Of a stretch of DNA of 64,000 bases, positions 25,776 to 35,154 are shown in pieces (the first letter of the stretch is position 1; every line of letters begins with the position of its first letter). This DNA is from Nostoc edaphicum CCNP1411 (GTDB lineage Bacteria; Cyanobacteriota; Cyanobacteriia; Cyanobacteriales; Nostocaceae). The stretch lies in assembly GCF_014023275.1 (NCBI RefSeq), contig NZ_CP054698.1, positions 5,107,001 to 5,171,000 of the forward strand. The letters are read 5' to 3'. The position numbers and the translations under genes are program-made. Under the pieces are notes generated by a model. It worked only from the letters and a program-made list of their open reading frames with translations, did not search any database and was not told the DNA's origin.

Positions 25776-28217
25776 ATGTCAGATTTACCGCTTCAGTGCA
25801 AAAATTTGAAAGGGCAGGTTGAGTCGATATTACAACTTTTACAACAAGAACCAACGCTACGTTCTCAAGATATTACACCTGTACAAACTTCCTTAAGTAA
25901 AGCGATTTCTCCCAAGTTTGAAATTGTGTTTGCGGGTGCGTTTAGTGCTGGTAAATCAATGCTAATCAATGCATTATTGGAAAGAGAATTACTCTACAGT
26001 GCAGAGGGACATGCTACAGGTACAGAATGCAAAATCGAGTATGCAGAAGCAGATAAAGAACGTGTTGTTTTGACATTTTTAAGTGAAGCAGAAATTCGGG
26101 AACAAGCAGTTTCTTTGTGTCAGCAGCTAGGATTTAAGACAGTAGCTAATATCAACCAAATTGATGTAATCAACTTATTACGTCAGGGTTCTGAAGCGAT
26201 TATTCAGCAGGAGGGTGGTGAGAGTCAATCAGAACGTGCAAAGCAGGCGAAAGCGTTAATGTTATTGCTAGAGGGATATATGGCAAACCGCGATCGCATC
26301 AACACGGTTAATAATGCTACATACTCAATGGAGCAATTTAACTTTTCCAATCTCAAGGAAGCGGCTGGATATGCCCGTCGTGGTAGCAATAGTGCAGTAT
26401 TGAAGCGGATAGAATATTACTGTAATCATCCTTTGCTACAAGATGGCAATGTAATTATAGATACACCTGGTATCGATGCACCAGTAGAAAAAGATGCACA
26501 GCTAACTTATGCCAAAATTCAACATCCTGATACTTCGGCGGTGGTGTGTGTGCTAAAACCTGCTTCGGCGGGCGACATGACAAAAGAAGAAACAGAACTT
26601 TTAGAATTAATGCGGAAGAATGGGGGAGTACGCGATCGCGTTTTCTATATCTTCAACCGAATTGATGAAACTTGGTATAATACCCAACTACGGCAACGGT
26701 TAGATAACTTAATTAGTGGGCAATTTAGCAATTCAAATAAGGTTTATAAAACCAGTGGATTATTAGGATTTTACGGCAGTCAAATTAAACAGACAAACCA
26801 ACAAGATAGATTTGGTTTAGATTCTGTTTTCGCAGAAAGTATTAAAGGTTTAGATGGTAATGAAGAAACACCGCAATTTGTCTATGCATTTAACAACTAC
26901 TGTGTAAATTCAGGAAGGCTATCTTCTACTAAATTCAATGTCTCTGTTAACGCCATTGAAACCCCAAATCAAAATTATGTGCGGATTCTGGGAGATTGGG
27001 GAAATGAACTGATAGAAAAGCTAATTCAAGATAGTGGTACTAATGAATTTCGCACAGCTATTACTCGCTATCTTACAGAAGAAAAGCGTCCACAATTATT
27101 TAAAAATCTTGCTGATGATTTGGAAGATATTTGTATTAAGCTGAAAAAACATTATCAGAGTGTACAACGCGATTTAGATAGTCAGCCTCAAGAAATTGAG
27201 ATGATGAAGGCACAAGAATTGCAACAACTAAATCAGCAACTCCAGCAAGTTGGGAGAGAATTTAGTGAGCATATTAAAGAAGAAGTTAACCATGTAATTA
27301 ATAATTCTTGTGATGCTTTTGAAGCAGATTTTAAGCAATTGCAATCACGTATGATTCGCCGTTTAGATGAATTGCTAGATACTTTTTCTGTAGCTTATGC
27401 TTACCGACGCGCAACCATCAGCCATCCTCGCAACGCTACCGCACCTTTGATTGCTATTTTAGTAGAAGCATTTTATTACTTAGCAAATCAATTAGAAGAT
27501 ATTTTGGTTGAATCTTCTCAGCAAGTAGTTGCAAATTATTTTCAGCGGTTGATTGAAAAGATTCGTAAGTCAGAATATTATCGTCAGTTGTATCGGTTAT
27601 TAGATCATGATGGCGGCATTGAACAAGAGATTAGAACTATCGAAAAGCAGGTTACTCAAGCATTAGTTAGTGCAGCTAGTGTAGAGTGCGATCGCTTTGT
27701 GCGAGAAAGTCCAAGATTTTATGATGAAGGCACTTTTTCTATATATCAATTTCGCCAAACTTTATTACAAACTTCCCAAGGTTACGACGCTGAAAGTATC
27801 ATAGAAGCAGAGCCAGCAATTAGGCAGTTATTGAAGTTAGATTTTGAACCCAAAGTTTCCCAAACTATTCGTAAATCTTTCCGTCAAACCATCAACCAAA
27901 CTCTCAAAACTCAATTGATCCCAATGGCAAATCAGCAAGCCGATGAAATTTTGCAGCAATATCCACAGGCGCGTGCTTATTTAGAGAAAACATTGCAACA
28001 AGAGGCTGAAGAAAAAATTGCGAATAATCGCCGATTATTGAATGTTGTCGAAGAAAATATTGCAGCATATAATTCAGCCACTTCTAGTATTAATAGTTGT
28101 TTGCAGGCGATGCAATTATATGATCATCTTTTGCCTGTAATTGGTGATTCGTTTGACACTGATGGGAAGTTTGCTAATAATGGATTTGTGATTTCAGATG
28201 TGGTACAAGAGGTTTAA
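25776..28217 (+). CDS. Dynamin-like GTPase
   Basis: This is a large GTPase of the bacterial dynamin-like family (813 residues from ATG 25776, which has AGGA at suitable spacing; ATG 25767 is the alternative). Counting from 25767, the P-loop GAFSAGKSMLINAL starts at residue 57, with Ser64 following the lysine. The switch II motif is IIDTPGIDAPVE (about 233-244) and the G4-like motif is FNRID (about 302-306). The C-terminal half is largely helical, with a coiled coil at about 455-500 and a second one near 755-790. A central hydrophobic patch (AYRRATISHPRNATAPLIAI, then LVEAFYYLANQL) may be a membrane paddle. Members remodel or fuse membranes. Nostoc proteins of this type are the structural prototype of bacterial dynamins. 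The gene stands alone. Confidence 0.88.
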   Translation: MSDLPLQCKNLKGQVESILQLLQQEPTLRSQDITPVQTSLSKAISPKFEIVFAGAFSAGKSMLINALLERELLYSAEGHATGTECKIEYAEADKERVVLTFLSEAEIREQAVSLCQQLGFKTVANINQIDVINLLRQGSEAIIQQEGGESQSERAKQAKALMLLLEGYMANRDRINTVNNATYSMEQFNFSNLKEAAGYARRGSNSAVLKRIEYYCNHPLLQDGNVIIDTPGIDAPVEKDAQLTYAKIQHPDTSAVVCVLKPASAGDMTKEETELLELMRKNGGVRDRVFYIFNRIDETWYNTQLRQRLDNLISGQFSNSNKVYKTSGLLGFYGSQIKQTNQQDRFGLDSVFAESIKGLDGNEETPQFVYAFNNYCVNSGRLSSTKFNVSVNAIETPNQNYVRILGDWGNELIEKLIQDSGTNEFRTAITRYLTEEKRPQLFKNLADDLEDICIKLKKHYQSVQRDLDSQPQEIEMMKAQELQQLNQQLQQVGREFSEHIKEEVNHVINNSCDAFEADFKQLQSRMIRRLDELLDTFSVAYAYRRATISHPRNATAPLIAILVEAFYYLANQLEDILVESSQQVVANYFQRLIEKIRKSEYYRQLYRLLDHDGGIEQEIRTIEKQVTQALVSAASVECDRFVRESPRFYDEGTFSIYQFRQTLLQTSQGYDAESIIEAEPAIRQLLKLDFEPKVSQTIRKSFRQTINQTLKTQLIPMANQQADEILQQYPQARAYLEKTLQQEAEEKIANNRRLLNVVEENIAAYNSATSSINSCLQAMQLYDHLLPVIGDSFDTDGKFANNGFVISDVVQEV

Positions 28218-28264
28218 TTTTACATATCACAATCCGATTTGATTTGTGAAAATTAGCGGTATTT

Positions 28265-28305
28265 AGATCCCCGACTTCTTTAAGAAGTCGGGGATCTAAC
28301 TTTTT
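28265..28305 (+). terminator. 33-bp palindromic repeat, copy 2, acting as terminator-like hairpin
   Basis: Arms AGATCCCCGACTTCTT (28265-28280) and its exact complement (28282-28297) are separated by one base and followed by AAC and five T. It sits 48 bp after the dynamin stop and 30 bp before the next gene. The same repeat is at 13272-13304. Confidence 0.75.
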
Positions 28306-28326
28306 ATAATCCAAATCCCCAACTTA

Positions 28327-29358
28327 ATGGTTATGACTATCAAGCGCCGACAATTTCTTACAACCTGTGGACTCGCTACCCTAGCCACCCAAGTATCACC
28401 ACTTACCGCCCAAGGTAAACTACCCACAAACACCATCCGCAAGCCGCCTCATCTGCAAGTAGGCGATACTGTAGGATTAATCGCCCCTGCGGGTATTGTT
28501 GACGCTAAAGACATCGAAGCAGCGCAGAAGTCAGTTTCACAATTAGGGTTAAAAGTCAAGCTGGGGAAGCATATTTTAGATCGTTACGGCTATTTAGCGG
28601 GTAAAGATAGCGATCGCGCCCAGGATGTAAACTTAATGTTTAGCGATCGCACCATCAAAGCAATTATCGCCATGCGTGGCGGTTGGGGTTGTAATCGCAT
28701 TTTACCTTTACTCAACTACTCGCTGATCCGCTCCCATCCGAAAATTATCATCGGGTACAGCGATATTACGACGCTGTTATTGGCAATTAATGCCCGTAGT
28801 CAAATGATTACTTTTCATGGCCCAGTTGCTACGTCTACCTGGAATCAATTTACAGTGGATTACTTCAAGCGCATCCTATTTAATGGCGAAGCTGTGACTA
28901 TGCAAAATCTCAACCCTAGCGAAGTGCGGGTGGAGACAATAGCACCGGGAAAGGTGAGAGGTAAACTTGTAGGTGGAAACTTATCAGTGCTATCAGCGAT
29001 GATAGGTTCACCTTACCTACCTTCTTGGAACAAAAGTATCCTGTTTATGGAAGAAATTGGCGAGGATATTTACCGTATAGATAGGATGTTGACGCAGTTA
29101 AAAACCGCTGGGATACTAAATCAAATTACTGGCTTTATCTTTGGGCAATGCACGAATTGTAGTCTTGGGGATGAACCATCATTTACATTAATGCAAGTAT
29201 TGCAACAACACCTACTTCCTTTAGGGATTCCTGCTTGGTATGGTTCAATGATTGGTCATATTAAAGATAAATTTACCTTGCCAATAGGTGTAGAAGTGGA
29301 AATAGATGCTGAACTTGGGACAATAAGAATGTTAGAAGCGGCTGTTAGTCTGGTTTAA
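28327..29358 (+). CDS. ldcA: LD-carboxypeptidase (peptidase S66, murein tetrapeptide recycling)
   Basis: This 343-residue protein belongs to the LdcA family, which removes the terminal D-Ala from murein tetrapeptides during wall recycling. The nucleophile Ser145 is in GYSDITTL. The catalytic glutamate region is FMEEIGEDIYRIDRML and the histidine is in MIGHIKDKFTLPIG. Unlike the cytoplasmic E. coli enzyme, it starts with a Tat-like leader (KRRQFLTT, then CGLATLATQVSPLTAQG), which suggests export to the periplasm or lipid attachment at the cysteine. The start may be ATG 28327 or the second ATG, 28333. It lies just after the palindromic terminator of the dynamin gene. Confidence 0.92.
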   Translation: MVMTIKRRQFLTTCGLATLATQVSPLTAQGKLPTNTIRKPPHLQVGDTVGLIAPAGIVDAKDIEAAQKSVSQLGLKVKLGKHILDRYGYLAGKDSDRAQDVNLMFSDRTIKAIIAMRGGWGCNRILPLLNYSLIRSHPKIIIGYSDITTLLLAINARSQMITFHGPVATSTWNQFTVDYFKRILFNGEAVTMQNLNPSEVRVETIAPGKVRGKLVGGNLSVLSAMIGSPYLPSWNKSILFMEEIGEDIYRIDRMLTQLKTAGILNQITGFIFGQCTNCSLGDEPSFTLMQVLQQHLLPLGIPAWYGSMIGHIKDKFTLPIGVEVEIDAELGTIRMLEAAVSLV

Positions 29359-30058
29359 CGCAAGTTCGACGGCTCAAGATTATTAAAATAAGACTTACGC
29401 GATTTGAAACCTTTCATTGAGCCATAAAAAAAGTATGTGGAATTTGTCGGTTCATGGTGAACCAGCGCGTTGCGGGGGTTCCTCCCCCCCGTTGTAGCGA
29501 CTGGCGAACCCGCAAGGGTTAAAGATATCTATGCACAAGACTCACATATTTTGTTCACTTCAAGCTTTTGTTAGATTGGAGTTTATACGGTCTGAAAAAA
29601 TAATTAGCAATTGGTACGAAATACAACGGAATATGTTCACGTTAGTTGTACGTGAACATATTTTTGCAAACCTTAGCGGTGATGGCATTGTCTAGACTAA
29701 ATTGCTCGTATTTCTTGATATATCTAAAAGATTAGACAAGGCAATTTGTTGAGTTTCTATTGCTAGGTTAAGTCGAAATAACTCCATATCTAGTTCGTTA
29801 TAGTAGTACGTAGTATTATAAAGTAAGAGTAAATATCTCCTGATACTAAAAAATAAATTTAATGATTAGAGCGGAACTACCTTTTCCCCGCCTAGTTGTG
29901 CAAACACTAGCGTTGGCTACGCCCACCGCAGGCATCGCATTAGCGCAGCGGCAAGTACATTTAGTGAATGTCTACGGCGACCTACGCTAACGTGCCACAG
30001 TAATTTTGATTAGATTTTGATTAAGATTTTGATAGACAAGTATGAATTTCTCCTCGCT
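29359..30058. other. 700-bp intergenic region with repeats
   Basis: Features seen are a hairpin terminator at 29631-29665 (listed separately), a GC-rich dispersed repeat around 29455-29520 ('ccagcgcgttgcgggggttcc', 'gcgactggcgaacccgcaagg'), and a second one at 29905-29995 whose ends 'cgttggctacgcc' and 'ggcgacctacgctaacg' are roughly inverted. No gene was found. Confidence 0.55.
29631..29665 (+). terminator. Perfect inverted repeat with T-run
   Basis: An 11-bp perfect stem (ATATGTTCACG / CGTGAACATAT) with a 9-base loop runs into TTTTT. It lies 272 bp after the LD-carboxypeptidase stop. It could be a terminator or a dyad operator; the T-run favours the former. Confidence 0.6.
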
Positions 30059-31678
30059 ATGTTACGACTAACAGAAGTAAAGCTCCCGCTTGATCATCCT
30101 GAAGATGAGATCAAGTCTGCCATCCTCAAAAAGCTGCAAATCACAGACGAAGAATTGATCAGCTATTCAATCTTCAAGCGTAGCTACGATGCGCGTAAGA
30201 AAGGAGATATAACCCTTGTCTATATTCTGGATGTAGAAACGACTCAGGAAACTCATCTACTCAAGCGTCTGAAAAAAGATCCCCATGTCATGGCCACGCC
30301 AGACATGAGTTATCGCCCAGTGGCACAAGCACCCAGCAATTTGGCGATTCGCCCCATCGTGATTGGTACTGGGCCTTGTGGCTTGTTTGCAGGTTTGATG
30401 CTGGCGCAAATGGGGTTCCGTCCCATCATTTTAGAACGTGGGAAAAAAGTTCGCGATCGCACTGCTGATACTTTTGGCTTTTGGAAGAAAAAATCAGACT
30501 TCAACCCCGAATCCAATGCCCAATTTGGCGAAGGTGGGGCGGGTACATTCTCCGATGGCAAACTCTACAGTCAAGTTAAAGATCCTCAGCATTATGGGCG
30601 CAAGGTACTAACCGAACTCGTCAATGCGGGAGCCTCACCAGAAATTCTCTATATCAACAAACCGCACATCGGCACATTCAAACTGGTGGGAATTGTCCAA
30701 AGTATGCGGGCTAAAATTGAATCCCTCGGTGGTGAAATTCGCTTTGAAAGTCGAGTTGAAGATATCAACATCGAAAATGGACAGGTGCGGGGAGTCACCC
30801 TCGCTAGTGGGGAATATATCACCAGCGATTATGTGGTTCTCGCAGTTGGTCACAGCGCCCGCGATACCTTCCAAATGCTATTTGATCGTGGAGTTTACAT
30901 AGAGCCAAAACCTTTTTCCATCGGCTTTCGGGTCGAACATCCCCAGACTCTCATCGACAAATGTCGCTTCGGCGCTCAGGCTGGTCATAAGCTTTTAGGT
31001 GCTGCCGATTACAAACTGGTTCACCACTGCCAAAATGGTCGTTCCGTCTATAGTTTCTGTATGTGTCCGGGAGGCTTGGTAGTTGCAGCCGCATCAGAAC
31101 CGGGGCGACTTGTGACCAATGGGATGAGCCAATACTCTCGCAATGAGCGCAATGCCAATAGTGCGATCGTTGTGGGTATCACACCCGAAGATTATCCGGG
31201 AAATGCGTTAGCGGGAATTGACTTTCAACGGCGCTTGGAAGAAAAGGCTTTTGAGTTGGGCGGTGGAACTTATGAAGCTCCAGGGCAGTTAGTGGGAGAC
31301 TTTCTCAACCATCGCCCCTCTACAGCATTGGGCACTGTTAAACCGTCTTATACACCTGGGGTACATTTGGGTGATTTGAGCCAGAGTTTACCAGATTATG
31401 CGATCGCAGCCATCCGCGAAGCCCTTCCCGCTTTTGACAAACAAATTAAAGGATTTGCGATGGATGATGCCGTGTTGACTGGAGTGGAAACCCGTACCTC
31501 ATCACCGATTCGGATTAAACGCAAAGAGGATTATCAGAGTTTAAATACAGTCGGTCTTTATCCGGCTGGGGAAGGCGCAGGATATGCAGGGGGAATTCTC
31601 TCGGCGGGTATCGATGGTATCAAGGTAGCGGAGGCGGTGGCTTTAAGTATTTTGAAAAATTGCGATCGTAATTTTTGA
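30059..31678 (+). CDS. FAD-dependent dehydrogenase (COG2509-like)
   Basis: From ATG 30059 the protein has 539 residues and starts MLRLTEVKLPLDHPEDEIKS, the usual N-terminus of this family. A TTG at 30017 would add 14 residues and is unlikely. A small N-terminal domain is followed by an FAD-binding Rossmann fold (VIGTGPCGLFAGLMLAQMGF, then PIILERGKKVRDR), the motif ESNAQFGEGGAGTFSDGKL, and a C-terminal FAD-closing segment (GLYPAGEGAGYAGGILSAG). Homologues are annotated as uncharacterised flavoprotein dehydrogenases. The electron acceptor and substrate are unknown. It is soluble and probably monocistronic. Confidence 0.9.
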   Translation: MLRLTEVKLPLDHPEDEIKSAILKKLQITDEELISYSIFKRSYDARKKGDITLVYILDVETTQETHLLKRLKKDPHVMATPDMSYRPVAQAPSNLAIRPIVIGTGPCGLFAGLMLAQMGFRPIILERGKKVRDRTADTFGFWKKKSDFNPESNAQFGEGGAGTFSDGKLYSQVKDPQHYGRKVLTELVNAGASPEILYINKPHIGTFKLVGIVQSMRAKIESLGGEIRFESRVEDINIENGQVRGVTLASGEYITSDYVVLAVGHSARDTFQMLFDRGVYIEPKPFSIGFRVEHPQTLIDKCRFGAQAGHKLLGAADYKLVHHCQNGRSVYSFCMCPGGLVVAAASEPGRLVTNGMSQYSRNERNANSAIVVGITPEDYPGNALAGIDFQRRLEEKAFELGGGTYEAPGQLVGDFLNHRPSTALGTVKPSYTPGVHLGDLSQSLPDYAIAAIREALPAFDKQIKGFAMDDAVLTGVETRTSSPIRIKRKEDYQSLNTVGLYPAGEGAGYAGGILSAGIDGIKVAEAVALSILKNCDRNF

Positions 31679-31821
31679 GACAGAAGAGTTTTATCGATGG
31701 TTGTTTCTAAAAGGGGAAAAGCGATCGCATCTTAGGAAACAACATCCATTTGACATACCTAAAATCTATTCAGCTTATTAGTTGTGGACTCCTCAAAATT
31801 TATTTTATCAAAAGCAGCTTT

Positions 31822-33048
31822 ATGAACGTAACCAGTATTTTATCAAGCACACAGATAACAGAGAAAGTTAGGATTCTGGTTGTTGAAGATGAGTATATTC
31901 TGTCCATGAATTTACAAGAAACTTTAGAGCTGCTGGGATACACTGTTTTAGATATTATCGATACGGCAGAAACGGCAATTGAGAAAGCTGGTGAACTACT
32001 CCCAAACTTGGTTTTGATGGATATCCAGTTGCGGGGTGAGATGGACGGAATTCAGGCGGCGGAGCTAATCTGGAATCGTTTTCAAATACCTGTCGTTTAT
32101 ATTACCGGACATTCTGATAAAAACACTGTGAAGCGGGCTAACATGACATTTGCTTTTGGTTACATCCTCAAACCTGTCAAAGAGCAACAACTTTATGTTG
32201 CTATTCAAACAGCACTCAATCGCCATCAACGTGAGCAATTGTCACAATCTCAACGGCTCAACCTGTTGAAAAATAATTTTCTAGCAACCGCCTCTCATGA
32301 AATGCAAATGCCCTTATTGAATATCAAAATGACAATCTCGGTGCTAGAAAATATTCTGGAGCGAGAGGGCATTTTAAATTCAGAACTACTTTCTCCATTT
32401 GAGTCTGTAGCTGGCTACATAACTATTATGCGCCAACAGTGTGAAGAAGGGCTAGATTTGGTGAACATTTTGCTGTCTCTACAAATGATTGATACAGATG
32501 CATATCCATTAGAATTAACTTCATTTCAACTTCAAGAATGGCTTCCTCATTTAAGCTTGTATTTTCGAGAACTTGCTCGTTCTCAAAAACAGATTTTCCA
32601 GGTTAGTATCCCCCAAAATTTACCACCTATGGTTTCAGACTTAGGTGTTGTTACCAAAATTATCTCCGAATTACTCAACAATGCCTGCAAATATTCTCCA
32701 CCTGATGAAGAGATTAAATTAACTGTCCAGATTATCGACATAACAAAAAGTGTAATCAATAAAGATGAGGAATCTGATATGAGGACTAATGCTCAAGTGC
32801 CCTTTTTTGAAATTACAATTAGCAACTCTGGCGTAATAATCCCTAAAAAAGATCAATCTCGAATATTTGAACCATTTTATCGAATTCCTTACAACAATTT
32901 CTGGAAAATTGGCGGGACAGGATTGGGTTTGACATTAGTTAAGAAGTTTGTAGAATGTCTCCAAGGCACGATAGAAGTTACCAATATTAAAGATTGCACA
33001 AGATTCACTGTCTTACTACCGTTAAGCCTGTCAGATTTATCATCTTAA
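31822..33048 (+). CDS. Receiver domain-histidine kinase hybrid
   Basis: From ATG 31822 the protein has 408 residues. Upstream in-frame ATG 31750 adds 24 residues that are not family-like. The N-terminal receiver (about 15-130) has the acidic pair EDE and phospho-acceptor Asp in LVLMDIQL, the Thr in YITGHSD and the Lys in ILKPVK. It is followed by a HisKA-like region with the sequence ASHEMQMPLLNIK, then an HATPase with LLNNACKYSP (N box), a weakened G1 box (ISNSGVIIPKKDQ, where Asp of DxGxG is Asn) and GGTGLGLTLVKKF (G2). The receiver-first order means it is phosphorylated by another kinase and then passes a signal on. The N for D change in the G1 box could reduce ATP binding. Confidence 0.88.
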   Translation: MNVTSILSSTQITEKVRILVVEDEYILSMNLQETLELLGYTVLDIIDTAETAIEKAGELLPNLVLMDIQLRGEMDGIQAAELIWNRFQIPVVYITGHSDKNTVKRANMTFAFGYILKPVKEQQLYVAIQTALNRHQREQLSQSQRLNLLKNNFLATASHEMQMPLLNIKMTISVLENILEREGILNSELLSPFESVAGYITIMRQQCEEGLDLVNILLSLQMIDTDAYPLELTSFQLQEWLPHLSLYFRELARSQKQIFQVSIPQNLPPMVSDLGVVTKIISELLNNACKYSPPDEEIKLTVQIIDITKSVINKDEESDMRTNAQVPFFEITISNSGVIIPKKDQSRIFEPFYRIPYNNFWKIGGTGLGLTLVKKFVECLQGTIEVTNIKDCTRFTVLLPLSLSDLSS

Positions 33049-33447
33049 GCGAACATTATATTTCTCCTCACGCGCAGAGAGAAAAAAGAAATTTTACAAG
33101 TCACCTTGAAAAGGCTAGTACCGCAAGGCGGAATTAAAAATTAAAAATTAAAAATTAAAAATGAAGACATCGTAAGGGTTTTTTTGATTGGGAATGGGTG
33201 GTTTATTTCCGCCGTGCTGTACTAGTCCTATACAGCAGAAATCAGGAGCAAAAGACGCTTTATACCTTTATTTCAGCTTTTTTCTATTTCATTCTGTGAT
33301 GTTATTCATGCCAATATCAATTCTAATATCAAGCCCCACCTAGCTACTTTCGAGGCAGGGCTTTAGTTTTTATGGCTGGAGTCGAGATGCAATCATGCAT
33401 AAGCGCGATGGCGTACACGCCCGCAGCAAGCGATCGCACTGGGGAAT
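33049..33447. other. Intergenic region with AT-rich tandem repeat and hairpin
   Basis: 33133-33162 is a tandem array of TTAAAAA/ATTAAAA units. A terminator-like hairpin is listed at 33331-33371. A HIP1-rich stretch precedes the end of the next minus-strand gene. No gene was seen. Confidence 0.5.
33331..33371 (+). terminator. Terminator-like hairpin
   Basis: The outer stem AAGCCC/GGGCTT encloses CCT/AGG pairs and is followed by TAGTTTTTA. It is 283 bp downstream of the receiver-kinase gene and may end its transcript. Confidence 0.55.
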
Positions 33448-33714
33448 TTAGCCGAACGTTAAAGCTGGTTCTTCACAGAAGTTAAATAGGGCTGACTCAC
33501 TTTCTGATTCATCTTCAAAGACAGCAGAGATATACCATTCACAGGGCGAATCATTCGTATATTCAGCCCAAGCAATTGTCACTGTTTCACCCGATGGAAT
33601 CCCTGAATCACTCAAGGTAAATGAAGCCCAATCTTCATCATCGAGAGATACCCACAACTCTGTAATTGCCTGTTCGGTGTCATTGGTAACGGTAAACGTG
33701 AATTGGTCTGACAT
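33448..33714 (-). CDS. Small acidic beta-rich protein, unknown
   Basis: This 88-residue acidic protein (MSDQFTFTVTNDTEQAITEL..., IPSGETVTIAWAEYTNDSP, FEDESESESALFNFCEEP) shows alternating hydrophobic residues that suggest a single beta-sandwich. It has two cysteines (in PCEWY and NFCEE) and no signal peptide. No family is recognised. The composition is protein-like and the start ATG is followed by a reasonable codon pattern. An 'aaggggc' stretch lies upstream as a possible ribosome site (AAGGGG on the reverse strand, about 8 bases from ATG). Confidence 0.65.
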   Translation of the reverse strand: MSDQFTFTVTNDTEQAITELWVSLDDEDWASFTLSDSGIPSGETVTIAWAEYTNDSPCEWYISAVFEDESESESALFNFCEEPALTFG

Positions 33715-33881
33715 AAATAGCCCCTTAGCTATAAATAAATTGCAGGTTGTCAGTCACCGATTATACTGCCACTTTTTTTAAATGTTGTCATCATAACTGC
33801 CAGAATATATACTCAGAGATAGTTTCAAGCTTTTTTGGACTAAATTTAAATTTATTAAAGAGTATTAAAAATATCACAGGT

Positions 33882-33948
33882 AAGACGCGATAAATCGCCG
33901 TCTCTACAATGATCGGTCTTTTGTAAAGACGGCGATTGATCGCGTCTT
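33882..33948. repeat. Palindromic repeat (AGACGCGAT...ATCGCGTCT family), copy 1
   Basis: Arms AAGACGCGATAAATCGCCGT and the nearly exact complement at 33921-33947 surround a 20-base loop. The same family is at 45261-45328 and, shortened, at 49908-49927. Here it lies immediately after the stop of the THUMP methyltransferase gene (minus strand) and could serve as its terminator. Confidence 0.8.
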
Positions 33949-33952
33949 TGTC

Positions 33953-35074
33953 TTAATACAACTCATATTTCATTAACTGACAAGGCAGCGCTCCGTTATA
34001 CACCGCAATCCGCCGGGATGATTTTAGTCCAATCGATTGAGACAGTTCCTTATTCCCACTCAGCACAAATGCAGTCCAGCCTTTGAAGCGTTGTTTCAAG
34101 ACATCGCCCAAAAGTTTATAGAACGCCCCTAAATCACTATCTTGCCCCAGCCGTTCGCCATAAGGTGGATTGCAGAATAAAATCCCACTGTCTGCGGGGG
34201 CGACAACATCGGCTAACTCCATTTGAGAAAACCATACATGGTTATCAACGCCGCAGTTTTGAGCATTGTTAATCGCTTGCTCGATTATATTTTCATCGCG
34301 ATCGCTTCCCCAAATAGGTGCGGGAAGGGTATCTAGTTGGCTGTCCTTAGCTTCTTGGAGCAACTTTTCTAAAAGGGACAAATCAAAATCGAGCCAAGTT
34401 TCAAATCCAAAAGACTCACGAAACAGCCCTGGTGCTATGTTCAGCGCCTTTAAGCTAGCTTCCAAAGGTAAAGTGCCAGATCCACACAGAGGATCGTAGA
34501 ACATCTGGTTTGGCTCCCAACCCGAAAGCTGAATGAGCGCAGCAGCGAGAGATTCCTTGAGAGGGGCTACTCCAACCGCAGGACGGTAGCCTCGGCGATG
34601 CAGACTATTTCCAGAACTGTCGAGTTTAACGGTACAAAAGTCGCGTTCAATATGAACATTGACCCGCACATCTGGGTCATGAAGCTCTACATTTGAACGC
34701 TCGCCCAGATTTTCTTTCTGCTGGTCAACGATCGCATTTTTGACCTGGAGAGATGTGAAGTGGCTGTGGTTGAGGTGCTGGTTTTTGCCTGTGACATTCA
34801 CCGCCAGGGTCATGTCTGGCGTTAAATAGTTTACCCAATCGATAGTCTGGATACCGCGATAGAGATCATCGGCATTTTGGCAAGGAAACTCATGGATATT
34901 CACCAAGATTCGGAACGGTAGCCTAGCCCAGAGATTGACGCGATAAAGCAAAGTGCGATCGCCCTCAAAGGCTACACCACAAAATCCTGGCTCCACCGAA
35001 TGGGCACCCAGTTGCTCTAACTCCTGAGCCGCCAGGGTTTCTAATCCGCGAGCAACCGTTGCAAAATAATTCAT
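33953..35074 (-). CDS. THUMP-domain RNA guanine-N2 methyltransferase (RlmL-N/Trm-like)
   Basis: This 373-residue SAM-dependent RNA methyltransferase resembles the N-terminal half of E. coli RlmKL (23S rRNA m2G2445). The THUMP domain covers about residues 45-160. The methyltransferase domain has a motif I-like PLCGSGTLPLEA (about 205-216) and the catalytic NPPYGERLG (about 307-315), typical of N2-guanine enzymes. Length is normal for the single-domain family. It starts at ATG 35074 and stops just before a palindromic repeat. A role in rRNA (or tRNA) modification is expected; the exact site is not readable. Confidence 0.9.
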   Translation of the reverse strand: MNYFATVARGLETLAAQELEQLGAHSVEPGFCGVAFEGDRTLLYRVNLWARLPFRILVNIHEFPCQNADDLYRGIQTIDWVNYLTPDMTLAVNVTGKNQHLNHSHFTSLQVKNAIVDQQKENLGERSNVELHDPDVRVNVHIERDFCTVKLDSSGNSLHRRGYRPAVGVAPLKESLAAALIQLSGWEPNQMFYDPLCGSGTLPLEASLKALNIAPGLFRESFGFETWLDFDLSLLEKLLQEAKDSQLDTLPAPIWGSDRDENIIEQAINNAQNCGVDNHVWFSQMELADVVAPADSGILFCNPPYGERLGQDSDLGAFYKLLGDVLKQRFKGWTAFVLSGNKELSQSIGLKSSRRIAVYNGALPCQLMKYELY

Positions 35075-35154
35075 AAGTCGTAATTTGTAATTCGTAATTA
35101 ATGGTTACTAGTAACTCAATTTATTGGTTTTTCAGAGAAGCGACTTTTTTAACT

